In this document: piece after piece, positions 48,831-59,593 of the stretch | Layout of the letters: every line of letters starts with the position of its first letter | Numbering within the stretch: position 1 is the first letter of the stretch | Origin: Ovis canadensis | Taxonomy: Eukaryota; Chordata; Mammalia; Artiodactyla; Bovidae | Assembly: GCF_042477335.2 (NCBI RefSeq) | Contig: NC_091247.1 | Span: forward strand, 232,181,001 to 232,245,000 | Length of the DNA: 64,000 nucleotides | Reading direction: 5' to 3' | Notes under the pieces: model-generated | What the model saw: only the letters and a program-made list of their open reading frames with translations | Databases searched by the model: none | Told to the model about the DNA's origin: nothing | Made by a program: the position numbers and the translations under genes

Positions 48831-50178
48831 TGCCGGGGTCCAGCCCCGTCGGATCCAGGGAATTCTAAGGCGGGGACGGCGTTGGCGTCCTTGGATAAAG
48901 ACATATTGAATGACAGAGATAGAGAGAGATTAGAAACGGATCGTGTCGTAGGAAAATCAGTGGAGGAAAAGAGGCTGAATCACTTGGAATTCGGCCAGAG
49001 AAACGGGGAGCAAGAAAGAAAGAAGCGACGTGGGGGTATCCGTCTTTCCGGAAACGGATCCGATGTCTTCCGTGGTGGGTTTGCTTCTATCCCTCTTGTG
49101 ACATATAGGGATGACTACAGAGTCACGTGGGGGCCGGGAGTCCCGACCTTTCTCAAAATCAGGTGCTTCACATACATGTACGGGGGAAAAAAAAAAAAAA
49201 TGTCTTAGGGATAATGACATCATCTTCTGGCCCTGAGGCCTGCTGACGTGTGATGATCCTTTCTTTCTGATCCCCAAAACACTTACGTGTTCCGAGGGTG
49301 TTTTTTTCTTAAACCGGGCACCACCCTCCAGATAAAGTGACATTCCTGTAGGGTGAGGGTGTCGTGAGTTCCAATCAAGAAAGGGACGGATTGAACCCCA
49401 AAGTTCACATGAGTCGTCTGAAAGGTGAATACTTATTTCTCCTAGATGCTAGTGATATTCACGATAAGGGCAGGGAACATGGAGATGGAGCAGCAACCAT
49501 CAGCCCAACACATGAAAATCCTTTCCCCAATGTGGCCCTGAAGGTCTATTTAGTCTTCAGAGAGTGACCGAGTGACATGTTGACATAGCAAGGACCCAGG
49601 GATGGGTCGCAAAGGACAGGGATCGATTCCCAAAGAGAACGTTCCTTCACTCAAAACGTCTAGGATTGCTCCCCTTCAAGACGACTCTCTTTCCTTTTCG
49701 ACATTCCAACGACATGGATTCATCTATTCCCAGGTGCCTAAGGATATGGAGGCCTGGCGGCCATCACGGACTCGACCGTGAGAAAAGCCCTGTGCTCGCG
49801 AAGACTCTCCAGAGACTCCCAGACTCTCTGTGCTGTTTACGGTGGAGAGGGAGCCGACGCTCGTGTGCGTCGTGGCGGGAGGGTGGGTGACCCTGTCACG
49901 CGAGCTAGTCTGTCAGCAGAGAGGTTTGACCCGAGACGGCCTTGTCACACCCAGGGCCGGGAGTGAGCCGTCAGGATCGGCCCGACGCGTGAAACACCCT
50001 TCACCCACGTCATTCCTGACCAACCCACTAGACTCATCATTTCTAGGTAGACGCTGGCTTTGGGGGTAGATGCTCGGGAACGGGGGGTTTCCTGAGGCTT
50101 GATCACGCCTTTGCGTGTGCCAAGCCTCCTTCCTCGTGGCCTTTGCCGTGGGCGGAGTTCCTCACGCTGGCCCCGGCA
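48831..50178 (-). mobile_element. ERV LTR family A inside the rDNA spacer, CpG-rich copy
   Basis: Starts TGCCGGGGTCCAGCCCCG and ends CACGCTGGCCCCGGCA, homologous over its length to 18,917-20,210 and, reversed, to 28,062-30,003. It carries many more CpG sites than either. The flanks (GCCTCC and ATTACA) do not match, so no target duplication is visible. Shared landmarks include GGGGGTAGATGCTCGGGAAC and GCCTTTGCCGTGGGCGGAG. Confidence 0.85.
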
Positions 50179-50436
50179 ATTACAAGGAGACATGTTGTGT
50201 ATAACTGTGTGATACTTTTTGTCTGGAAACTGTTTCAGAACCGTTTACTAAATGGATTGGAGAGAAACCTGCTCCCCTCGCGCGCCTGAAGGCAGGGAGT
50301 TCTCAGCGGGACAGAGCCTGCCTTCACTTCTCAGGGGGACCGGGACAGTCCCCTCACCCCGTGCACCCCCAACCCCGAGCCCAGTCCCGTCCCCTCCCCT
50401 CCCCGCCCCACCCACCCACCCACCCACGCACGCATG

Positions 50437-50439
<3 letters not shown>
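50179..50439. other. rDNA spacer, no named element
   Basis: Unique spacer sequence grading into C-rich repeats. Confidence 0.5.

Positions 50440-50476
<37 letters not shown>
50440..50476. repeat. (CA)18 microsatellite followed by (CG) run
   Basis: Pure CA followed by GCGCGCGCGC at 50,477-50,487; both are alternating purine-pyrimidine. Confidence 0.95.
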
Positions 50477-50478
<2 letters not shown>

Positions 50479-50530
50479 CGCGCGCGCACGCTCACCCGGA
50501 CCCGGCTCCCACCCCCATCTCCTCAACCTC

Positions 50531-50583
50531 ACACCCCCCACCCCCACCCCCACCCCACCCCACCCCACCCCACCCCACCCCAC
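50531..50583. repeat. (CCCCA)n repeat
   Basis: About ten CCCCA/CCCCCA units; G-rich on the minus strand. Confidence 0.95.
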
Positions 50584-51607
50584 CGCTCCCCTCCCCTCCC
50601 CGGCGACGAGGGGGGCCCGGGGAGGGATGGCTGTCTCAGCCCTGGTTCTGAGATGTCCTTTGGGGAACCGCTCTAGGCCGAGACGCCAGCTTGCTGCCCT
50701 GCTGCTTGGTGCCCGTCTCCATCAGCCGTGTCCCCGAAAGGCACGTGAGCTCATGGACAACAAAGAGCGCACCCAGAAAACACCAAAGGGCCCTCCTGAA
50801 CCCAACACGGCCATGTGTATGGATCCACGTAGAGGTCGTGGATCTCCCCATCGGATGCATGAATAGGATCCACACAGACTCGATTGTGTTTCCGCTTCGA
50901 TGGGCTGCCCTATCCGGAGAGATCGCGTGGGTCAGCGAGCGAGCAAACACGGAAGGGAACGAACCCAAAACCGCGGCCAAGTCGAGGGAGTGCTGAGCCC
51001 GAGGAACTCGCCGATCCCGTGGCATCGTTTGCCATACACAGCCTTTCTCTACGGCAGAGGGAGATGTGGCATGGATCCCCGTGTGGGTCGTCCGTGCCCG
51101 AAACCACGCTGCGGAGAGTGGTCGTGTCTCATTCGAATTCTCTCTCAAAAGAGAAACCAGGTCCCATGATGGGATGGTATCTTTGAATGCAAAAGGGGAT
51201 GACACGTGACAGGAAAATCAAAGTGGAGTCCGCATCGCCAAGAGAGCGCCCCAAAATAGAGAAGGGGAGGGCCATGGAGGAAGAGGTCTGTGTCTCGGTC
51301 TGGAAACTCGGAGCACCTCCTGGGGAACAGAGGCCTCCGGATCATCGAAACAGTGTTCCCGACATTCAAGACCCCCTATCACACACACCCTCCCCTTTCC
51401 CTACATCACTTGTGACAGTCTATCTACCCTGGAAGAAGAAACAGTTCCTTGTTTGCATGACAGTCCATCATCATTGCTCTCAGGTCGCTTTCCAACCTCA
51501 CGGAGTTTCAGCTTTCTAAGCCCCCGACTCTTTCCTGGGCAACGTTCCCCCGGTTTTTATTCAAACCTGTGTCCCTGCATGGCCATATCGAAGACCCCCA
51601 AATAAAG
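50584..51607. other. rDNA spacer, possibly an unnamed LTR-like segment
   Basis: CpG-rich DNA of about 1 kb ending GACCCCCAAATAAAGC (51,593-51,608), which looks like an LTR poly(A)-signal region, but I cannot find matching ends. The 189-codon minus-strand frame has no domain I recognise. Confidence 0.4.
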
Positions 51608-51662
51608 CTTTCTTTTTCTTTCTTTCTTTTCTTTCTTTCTTTCTTTCTTTTTTTTTTTTTTT
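51608..51662. repeat. (CTTT)n and poly-T
   Basis: CTTT units followed by about 13 T. Confidence 0.95.
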
Positions 51663-51894
51663 GGCGCAGCCGATACTGACTCTTCATGGAAAGACAAGAA
51701 AACTAGGTGATTTTATGTGTTTAACTTTCAGGTGTATTGAAATATCATTTCCTTCGTGAAGGACATATGACATCCTTCGTCCTCATGTGTACAGAATGGG
51801 GACAAGAGGCACCTGTATGTTGCCAAAGAAGAATGACCACCCAAGCGGTAGCTCATAGCTTTCTCACAAGCCACACAGATCATGACTGGATGTG

Positions 51895-52035
51895 AAAGAG
51901 AGGGAAGTCACTCGGTCGTGTTCGACTCTTTGCGACCCCACGGACTGTAGCCTACCAGGCTCCTCCATCCGTGGACAGTTCCAGGCAAGAATCCTAGAGT
52001 GGGTTGCCATTTCCTTCTGCCATTGGACGGGAGGA
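51895..52035 (-). mobile_element. Bov-tA SINE fragment in spacer
   Basis: GGAAGTCACTCGGTCGTGTT to TTGCCATTTCCTTCTGCC; CpG words in place of the usual TpG/CpA. Confidence 0.85.
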
Positions 52036-52078
52036 GAATGATTCATGTCCACTGTCATGGCAACTTTCTCAGATGATC

Positions 52079-52080
<2 letters not shown>

Positions 52081-52166
<86 letters not shown>
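52081..52166. repeat. Uninterrupted (GCT)n trinucleotide tract, about 28.7 units
   Basis: 86 bp of pure GCT/CTG directly at the end of a Bov-A dimer. The related SINE at 13,424 has only a few CTG units. The poly-Leu, poly-Ala, poly-Gln and poly-Ser frames are its translations and are not genes. Confidence 0.97.
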
Positions 52167-52425
52167 GTTGCTTTGGTCGTGTCCGAATCTGTCCGACCCC
52201 ACAGACAGTAGCGCACTGGGCACCCCCGTCCCTGGGATTCTCCAGGCAAGAACACTGCAGTGGGTTGCCATGTCCGCCTCCAAGGCGTGAAAGTGAAAAG
52301 TGCAAGGGAAGTCGCTCAGTCGTGTCCGACTGTGAGCGACCCCCGTGGACTGCGGCCCACCAGGCTCCTCCCGTCCATGGGATTTTCCGGGCAAGAGGAC
52401 TGCAGTGGGGCGTCATGGCCTTCTC
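52167..52425 (-). mobile_element. Bov-A dimer SINE in spacer
   Basis: Same two-unit structure and AAAGTGAAAAGTGCAAG linker as the copy at 13,424-13,698, with extra CpG (GTCCGAATCTGTCCGACC, CTGCGGCCCACC). Confidence 0.9.
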
Positions 52426-52499
52426 TGAATAGTACCATACTATAATAATCATGCTGTTCCTTAGAATCACCGTGCTCTTTGTGACGTATACAGTATAGA

Positions 52500-53125
52500 T
52501 GTACCTTATCCGTGAAGTCGTTTTTTGTTTTTTTCTTTCCCCCTTACATCAATGCAATATCTTCCCATTTCTCCCTCCCCCAGCCGTTCTGTGATGACCG
52601 TCTTCTTTCTTTCTTTCATTCTTTCTTTCTTTTTTGATGGCCATCCATGGCATGTAAGTGGCATGAGAAAGTCTTTTTCTTTCTCTACCTGACTGATTCA
52701 TTTGGCATCACGCCCTAAGTCACATCCATGCTGTCACCAGACAAGAATGGGTTCGTTCCTGTGGCTCCATGGGACATCTGTTTCTACCTATCGATCGATC
52801 TCTATCTGGATCGTGTGTCTTCTTTCCCTCTTCTTCCCTTGATGGACACTCGGGCTGTTTCCCTCTCTTGACCCGTGTGACGGATGCTGCCGTGGACATG
52901 GGAGGAGTGCAGATCTCTCTCTGAGATTTAGATTCCGTGTCTCTTTTCTTGAGATGTCTACCCAGAAGTGAGAGTGCTGGAAAGATCGATCACGTCTCGA
53001 CCACGACTCTTTTCGAAGTCCTCCTGAGGGGATCCAGGGAATGAGCCATTCTTTTCCAATAGACGCCGTTGGAATACCAGTGCGACCGCACACGTCTTAG
53101 GGAAGACGGCGCGAACGCGATGGTG
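52500..53125 (-). mobile_element. L1 LINE fragment in spacer, GC-shifted
   Basis: Follows the same order as 20,415-21,095: TTTGGCATCACGCCCTAAGTC, ACATCCATGCTGTCACCAGA, GATGGACACTCGGGCTG, GCTGCCGTGGACATGGGA, CTACCCAGAAGTGAGAGTG. Many A/T positions are G/C. The left end is uncertain. Confidence 0.7.
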
Positions 53126-53841
53126 CCCGAGGGTGTGGCCGCAGGACGACTCCCCGGTGCCAGCTTTCCACGTCCACAAGCCCCCCGCGGTCGTCGGCAA
53201 GTCGTCCCATCCACACGGAGCCACGGTTTTCGTGGGCCGGGGTGGCCTGGGTGCCAGTCGATCCCCAGAGGAATGGAGCGATGACAGACTCCTTGGGGAA
53301 CAGAGCAGAGAGACGTGGAATTCTTTCCACGAGACGAGTGCGGTGAGAAGAGAACGATGTGAAGTGGTGCCTGGGGAGCCAGAAAGAGTCGCCACAGGAA
53401 GGAAAACAGGTCAGACGAGAGGGGAGAAGGGTTCCAAGTGAGCGGAGCACAGCGGGGGAGACGGGCCCAGAAGATGCGAGCAGATGCTGGGGGCACGGCA
53501 CGCCTGGACCCGTGAGCCCGCAGGGAGCCGAGAGGGATGGCCGTCCGCTGTCTGCAGGTCCGCGTGGGCCGATCTCCAGAGCCCGGACCGGGAAGGACTT
53601 CTTCACGAGAACAGGCACGCTCACGGTCCCCACGGGTCACGTCTCCACTGGGCTCTCAGCACTGGAGGGAGAGCTTCCCACACTTCCGATGGCACGGGGA
53701 GCTGCGGTTTCTTGATCTCATCTACCGCAGAGTCAGCGAGCTTCCCGAGGGATAGGATAGGACGAGGTATCGGCCGACGGCATCCCGTCCTAGACCCCGT
53801 ACTGCTTTAAAACCATGGGGCGTCTCTGATTTCTGTGGGGG
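53126..53841. other. rDNA spacer, CpG-rich, no named element
   Basis: Frames of 145-216 codons occur on the minus strand, overlapping each other in different phases. They have no recognisable motifs and are likely compositional. Confidence 0.5.
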
Positions 53842-54156
53842 TGTGCTGTGTCTTCACTGCTGTGCCAGCCGTGCTCTCTCCGTGGAGGAGGGGGCCGCCC
53901 TGCGGTTGTGTGTCTGGGCTTCTCGTGGCTGTGGTTCCTCTTGGGGAGCGCGGGCACTGGGGCACGTGGGCTTCGGTGGCCGCTGGGTGTGGGCTCAGCG
54001 CTCGCAGTGGCCAGGATCCAGAGCACGGATTCCATCGGCGAGGCCTATGGGCTTCGTGGCTCTGTAGCACGTGGGATCTTCCCTGGCCGGGGATGAAACC
54101 CGTGTTTCCTGCGTGGGCACGGGATGGTTTCCTACGGAGCCGCCGGGGAAGCCCCC
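53842..54156 (-). mobile_element. CHR-type SINE in spacer, GC-shifted
   Basis: Reverse CHR element: GTGGGCTTCGGTGGCCG, CACGTGGGATCTTCCCTGG, GATGAAACCCGTGTTTCCTG, ending GGAGCCGCCGGGGAAGCCC. Confidence 0.8.
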
Positions 54157-54422
54157 GTCCCAAACTCGAGATGGATATCCTGACGTCCCCCGCTTGGGAT
54201 GGGAGAGTTTCTGAACGATCAGGCCCGGAGAAGGGATTGCATCGTGACGGCTTGACCTTCGTGTCTCACAAACCGGCACTCTTGCTGCTTCTTGAAGCGT
54301 CCTAGAGAAGAAGACATCGGATTCCACAGGAGATCAGCTCCTTTGACTAGCGTTGGCACGACGGCCACCACAAGGGGGACGGAGAAACACAACAGTTGGT
54401 TTCTTTTGGACGATGAGCCCCC

Positions 54423-54528
<106 letters not shown>

Positions 54529-54671
54529 TTCGTGGTTCTAAAGCAAGAGGCACTGAGTAGTGAAGACATTCTTGAACTCACATAGTTTCCTTCATTTCAG
54601 TCGTGATGGTCCAGTGATTTTGGAGGACGACATGGAATGTTTCAGGGTAGATGCTTTTAGAAGGCTGTGAA

Positions 54672-54812
54672 GGGACTTCCCTGCCTGGTGGTCCAGTGGT
54701 GAAGGATCCACCTGCCGAGGAGGCAGGGGGACAGGGTGTTTTCCACCGAACCCCTGATCCGGGACGATGCCACAGGGCTCCGGGCAGGTTCGACACACAC
54801 CTGCAGAACGGA
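54672..54812 (+). mobile_element. CHR-type SINE, 5' part, in spacer
   Basis: GGGACTTCCCTGCCTGGTGG head, GTCCAGTGGTGAAGGATCCA, then a diverged body (CCCCTGATCCGGGACGATGCC). Opposite orientation to 53,842-54,156. The right end is uncertain. Confidence 0.75.
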
Positions 54813-55506
54813 CGGTGCCAGGCGTGAAGGCGAGGGCCCACGGCCCGGGGACCCTGGACGAGGATGACTGACGCGGACGGACACTGCCGTCTCCGTCTCC
54901 GTGGAGGTGGGTTGTGGCCAGCACGCTCCTCTGGGGCAGGCTGTTCCTAGGACCGTTGGGGAGCGTGCGCGTGCATGGGAGGAGCAGGGGACCTGAGGGA
55001 ACTCTCTATCCTCTCTGCTCCACGGGGTCCCCGGAACCCTCATCTGCTCAAAGAGAGGATTCGTCCCGTGGAAAGACAGACCCACACGCGAGTGAACCTC
55101 ATTTCTGGTTCCCTTGGCTTCTGAAAGCGTGACGGTCAGGTGCATGCAACTCTCTGGCTTTCTGTTCTTCCCGAGATCCCGGCCTGCTCACTGGAAGGAC
55201 ACGAGGAGCCGGATGAGATCTCCCTCTGCACGGCGGTGGCTCCAGCGTGCGCACGTTTCGGTGGCTACGGCTTGTGGACATCGCCCCGGGAGCCGAAGCC
55301 CCGGTGTGACAGACGCCTGTTTCCACGACGGGTGAACAGTTCTCAGTGCGGGAAGCCCAATCCTTGCCCCTGCCTGTTCGATCTGCAGGGCCTCTGCAAA
55401 GGACACACGTGCCCGATCTCATGACCGATCCCCTTTTCGGAGCCAGCCCGGGGCGTCGTCTGTTTCCCGGGCCACAGGCACACACTGGCACTGGGGAGTT
55501 GTGTCG
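54813..55506. other. rDNA spacer, CpG-rich, no named element
   Basis: No repeat family or gene recognised. Confidence 0.5.
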
Positions 55507-55562
55507 TTCCTCCTCCTCGTCCTCCTGCTCCTCCTCCTCGTCCTCGTCCTCCTCCTCCTCTC
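55507..55562. repeat. (TCC)n/(TCG) pyrimidine repeat
   Basis: CCTCCTCCTCGTCCTCCTGCTCC units; gives the Glu-rich and Ser-rich frames. Confidence 0.9.
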
Positions 55563-56125
55563 TGCCCCCACCCTTCCCCCCGCATGCAGGCTCCCCCACA
55601 CCCCCGCCTGGCCCCGGCCCGTCCGGGTCTCCCCCACCCGCAGAAAAGGCCAGGAAACACATGGTCCCAGGACGACGCAGTCGAGAGAGAGCCAGTGGCA
55701 GTCCACTGGGATGCGGGGAGGAGACGCCTGAGCATACCTAGGCCAACACTGCCACCGTGTGGGGTGAGAGGCCGGTGCGAGGAGAGCTCAAGAGTTCAGA
55801 GGAGGAGGAAGAGGAGCAGGAGGGAGAGAGGGAGGCGGGGGTGGAGGGGAGGGCCAGGCTGAAGCTGTCTCGGGGCGATGACGTGGAAGAAAACGTTCCC
55901 CTTCAGAAGGGCGCTCCGAAGAGAGGAAGAGAGCGTTCCGGCGGGACCTTGAGAGCACCTTCAAGCTGGGAGCGGAGCGGAGCGGAGCGGGGCGGGGTGG
56001 GGTGGGGGAGGGAATCATCCAGACGTAGGAAAGACACCAGGCGCAGAAGGCGAGACCGATTCTTGACCAAAGGGAATCGGATGCTTTTCTGTCCATGTGT
56101 TCCATCCTCAGACTCTCATGGGAAT

Positions 56126-56126
<1 letters not shown>
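55563..56126. other. rDNA spacer with GA-rich strip and (GGAGC)n
   Basis: 55,796-55,850 is purine-rich (GAGGAGGAAGAGG). 55,969-55,994 is GGAGC in tandem followed by GGGGTGGGGTGGGGG. Confidence 0.7.

Positions 56127-56168
<42 letters not shown>
56127..56168. repeat. (CCAG)10 tetranucleotide repeat
   Basis: Ten pure CCAG units. Confidence 0.97.
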
Positions 56169-56608
56169 CGATCGTGTCGCTCCTTTTCTGTTCTCTATGT
56201 GTTTCACGGCGAGTGACTGAGAGAGTCTTTCGATGGTTTGCTAGGATGTGTGAATGTCGTGAGACCACGGTACTTGTCAGCCGTGGATGAACAGAACGGC
56301 TTCAGCTTTCAGGGTGATCCTGAACTCCCACGCCAAGGGAGGCCCTGTGTGTCCCTGTGTGCTGGAGGACACCGTGCTACCCACATCTTGATCTTGGACT
56401 GAACACAACCACCGTGGGGAGGGTGTTCGTGGGTTGGCTTCCTTTCCTTTCCCTATGGCACTCACCTGACCGTCCTGTCCACTCTTTGGATCCTTGATCT
56501 CCCCCTCGCCCTCGAGGCCATCGGTCGGTCCTTTTCTTTCTCCTCCTCCTGCTCCCCGTCCTCCTACTCACCCTAGTATCTCTCCCCGCCTCCCCACTCC
56601 CCGCCCCT

Positions 56609-56609
<1 letters not shown>
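56169..56609. other. rDNA spacer, no named element
   Basis: Nothing recognised. Confidence 0.5.
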
Positions 56610-56655
<46 letters not shown>

Positions 56656-56751
56656 AGTCCCGCTCTTCTCAAATGGACCTCTCGCTGACGGCCGACGTTT
56701 CCTTTCGCCTTCTTTCCTTCCTCCCGTCCTGCTTCCTTTCCCTTGTGTGTG

Positions 56752-56790
<39 letters not shown>
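56610..56790. repeat. (CA)21 and (GT)23 facing each other
   Basis: CA at 56,610-56,652 and GT at 56,743-56,790, separated by about 90 bp, forming an inverted repeat. Confidence 0.95.
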
Positions 56791-56793
<3 letters not shown>

Positions 56794-57089
56794 GTTCCCC
56801 CGTTCCTTTTCAGCTGCACCGACGATGTTTTCGAGTGCAGCGCATGACACAGAGATCACCAGGATGCATCTAGTGAGGGACCGTCCGTCACCACTCGGTG
56901 TCACGGCGGACGACGTTTGGTGTCGCGACGTGCCCGTGACGCCTGGATTCCCTAAGGGGCAGGTCGCCCCGCTTCCTCTGTCTCCCTCACCAGGGGCGCT
57001 CGTTCACTCTTCTCTCCCCCACCCCGCCCCCCGCCACCGTTTCCCCCGCTCCCTCCTCTGGCCACCCCTCATGTGTTCCGCGGTGGTCT

Positions 57090-57262
57090 CTTAGGAGCCT
57101 GTTTCTCTTGGGTTCTGTTGTGTTCACGGTGTCTCGTTTGGTAGGTACTGCATGGAAACGACGGCTCTGAGGTATTTCATTCAGCATCATCCCCTCTAAA
57201 GGTCTCTCCGAGTTCCTGCAGACTGTGAGATTTCATTCCCTTCGGGTGGTTGAGTCCCATTC

Positions 57263-57315
<53 letters not shown>

Positions 57316-57560
57316 TGAATGAATAGATACAGGCGTAGGCACACAGACAGAGAGCTCTCTCCTTCTGTGTGTACGGATGTCTACCTAGGTATGGGGGGTC
57401 GATCCCACACATACACACGTCCGTATCTTCTTTGTCCCCTCTGTGGGCACTCCGTGGAGTGGCTGGGTTGGGTCGAAGGGGGACTCTTTGGTGGAGTGTT
57501 CCGAGGGAATCACAGGACTCTTTTCCCTAGGGATGTGGTTTCTCTCTCTGGGAGGCCCCA
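57090..57560 (-). mobile_element. L1 LINE fragment in spacer with (GT)24
   Basis: TTTCATTCAGCATCATCCCC, GAGATTTCATTCCCTTCGGG and TTGAGTCCCATTCCTCTGTG match the antisense L1 segment at 20.7 kb in order. A GT run fills 57,265-57,313, where L1 normally has a short TGTGTATAT word. GC-shifted. Confidence 0.7.
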
Positions 57561-58008
57561 GGGGATGAGATGTGATCTCTCTGAGTCCGCCCACATGTTC
57601 CTCAGCGGCAGAAAAGGCGCGTTCGATCGATCAGGAGCCACTGTCTTCTGATGTGTCCAACTTGCTGTCGCGATGGCGATTCCAGCTCCTGGGCCTTTCC
57701 CCTCCGAAGGAGAAGGATCAATGTCCAGATGAACGCCCCGGGGTGCTTCCGTGAGCCCGCCCCCACCCCCAGCAGCCCCAGCCCAGCCCAGCCCAGCCCT
57801 GCCGCTGATTTGTTGTCTCCCTTGTGCTTCTGGGTGTCTGTCTGTTCTCCCTTTCTTTGGAAGGAAGGTGTCTGCTCGGGGCCCCCTGCCTGCCCACTTC
57901 GCTCATCGGGGGTTGTTTCCCTTTTGGAGGCTGAGTTGTCTGACGCCTCGATCAGTTTTGGACAGAAAAGCCCCTTTTGCAAGATGCTTGCGCTTTCCCC
58001 GTGTATAC
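57561..58008. other. rDNA spacer, no named element
   Basis: Contains CCCAGCCCAGCCCAGCCC at about 57,776-57,798 and poly-C at 58,009. No gene. Confidence 0.5.
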
Positions 58009-58850
58009 CCCCCCCCCCCACACACACACGGATGTGTGTTTCCGTCCGTGTGTGTCTGTGAGTATCTATATGTACATAGATACACCCATAGATACTCACA
58101 CGCGCGCACGTAGACATCGACACAGACACGTGGGTATCTGTGCACTTAGGCACGTGTACACGGACTTCTATGGACGTGTGCGGATACACACGCACGTTCG
58201 CATATGCGTTTCCGTGTGTGCGCATCTATGCACATGCATCTGCGTGTAGGCACTCTAGACGCCCCCGGGCGCCTGTATGTGCGTACGTGCACGCACGTCT
58301 ACTTATATAGACGTGTGCGTATCCCGACACATACACACTCGGACGTCTGTGTGGACCTCCAGACGCGATCCGTAGACGTCTCTGGATGTGTCCGTATGCG
58401 CGTATGCATGTGTGCATACACGTGTGCATACACACACGAGGACAGATGCGCCTATGGAAGCACGCACGCACGTGTACGCGTATACGTGCACCCACACCTG
58501 TGCGTATACATCACACGTATACACACGTGTGCATCTGTACGCGTGGACACGTCCGCCTTGATTTGTACGTATGTGTCTATGGATCCCGACGTATCTGCAC
58601 ATATGAGCATGTGTATCCGTACCTGTGTATATCCGCGTACGTCTGCGTATATATGCCTGAGTCTACGTGTATACACGCAAGCATACACGCACAGTAGAAA
58701 CGCCTAGGCACACACGGGCGCACACAGACACATGCGTGTTTGTGAGCATGCCCTTCGAACGTGTTTGTCCATACCCATGGGTGCGCGTATATATAGGCGC
58801 GAATATGCGTGCGTATACATATGGACGCGCGGATACGCACATGTGTATGC
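58009..58850. repeat. Long alternating purine-pyrimidine domain
   Basis: About 840 bp built almost wholly from CACACG, CGTGTG, TACGTA, GTGCGTAT and CGCGCGCACG words, without a fixed period. Frames on all strands (Cys/Val/Tyr/Arg-rich) are translations of it. Confidence 0.9.
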
Positions 58851-58968
58851 GTTCTCTCTCCCCCTCCCCCTCCCCTCCCCCTCCCCCTCCCCTCCCCTCC
58901 CCTCCCCTCCCCTCCCCTCCCCCTCCCCCTCCCCCTCCCCCTCCCCCTCCTCCTCTCCCTCTCTCTGA
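58851..58968. repeat. Polypyrimidine CCCCT/CCCTC tract
   Basis: About 118 bp of C and T only, except the edges. All purine on the minus strand. Confidence 0.95.
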
Positions 58969-59155
58969 CTTTTAAGCACCCGGAGCCCTTCTATGACTTG
59001 ACTGTCCTGCCTGGTGGTTTTGTTTCGTTTCCTTTCTGATCGACTTCACAAAGTTATTTATTCATTTAACTGGCTGTTGTCATGGAACACGGGGTTTATG
59101 GAGTGGATCCCTATTGACTCGGTCCGGTCCTCCTCACCTCCACGCCCCTCAGCCG
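58969..59155. other. Short A/T-richer spacer segment
   Basis: Unique sequence between two C-rich tracts. Confidence 0.5.
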
Positions 59156-59245
59156 CCCCACCCCCCACCCCCCGCCCCCGCCCCCGCCCCCGCCCCCCAG
59201 CCCCACCCCCCACCCCCGCCCCTCCCAACCCCCACCCCCGCAGCC
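59156..59245. repeat. CCCCGCC/CCCCCA tract
   Basis: C-runs of 3-6 separated by G or A, matching G-quadruplex spacing on the minus strand. Confidence 0.9.
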
Positions 59246-59562
59246 CTGCCACCCCAGACCTCCCGCCCGCCCTCCCGCCTGCCTGCCATTCTGGTGTTTG
59301 TGGCCAGTTCAGTTATTTTGAAATCCATGTTCTCCTGACCTCAAGTGCACTTTCCCCACCCACCGGCGCCTGCTTGGGTTTGTTGTCTTCGGACTTTGTC
59401 ACGGTCTCTACCCAGGTTGAGTTGTGTCTTCTCTTGGTGGGGGTTCCGAGTGTGTCTCCTCCTTTTCCTTTCTTGCTCCTGGGCTTGCTTGTCTGCGTCT
59501 GCTTTCCAAAGTCCTGCTTTGTTCTCCGAGCAGCGCTCGCCTTGGTTTCGCTTTGCCGGCCC

Positions 59563-59593
59563 CTCCCTCCCTCCCTCCCTCCCTCCCTCCCTC
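59563..59593. repeat. (CCCT)n repeat
   Basis: About seven CCCT units, followed by a G-run. Confidence 0.95.

Noticed and set aside
52004-52470. Poly-Leu, poly-Ala, poly-Gln and poly-Ser proteins
   Set aside because: All are translations of the CTG tract and the adjoining Bov-A SINE in different frames.
58009-58840. Cys/Tyr/Arg/Val-rich proteins on both strands
   Set aside because: Every frame is open because the alternating CA/TG/CG domain rarely makes stops. No start context and no homology.
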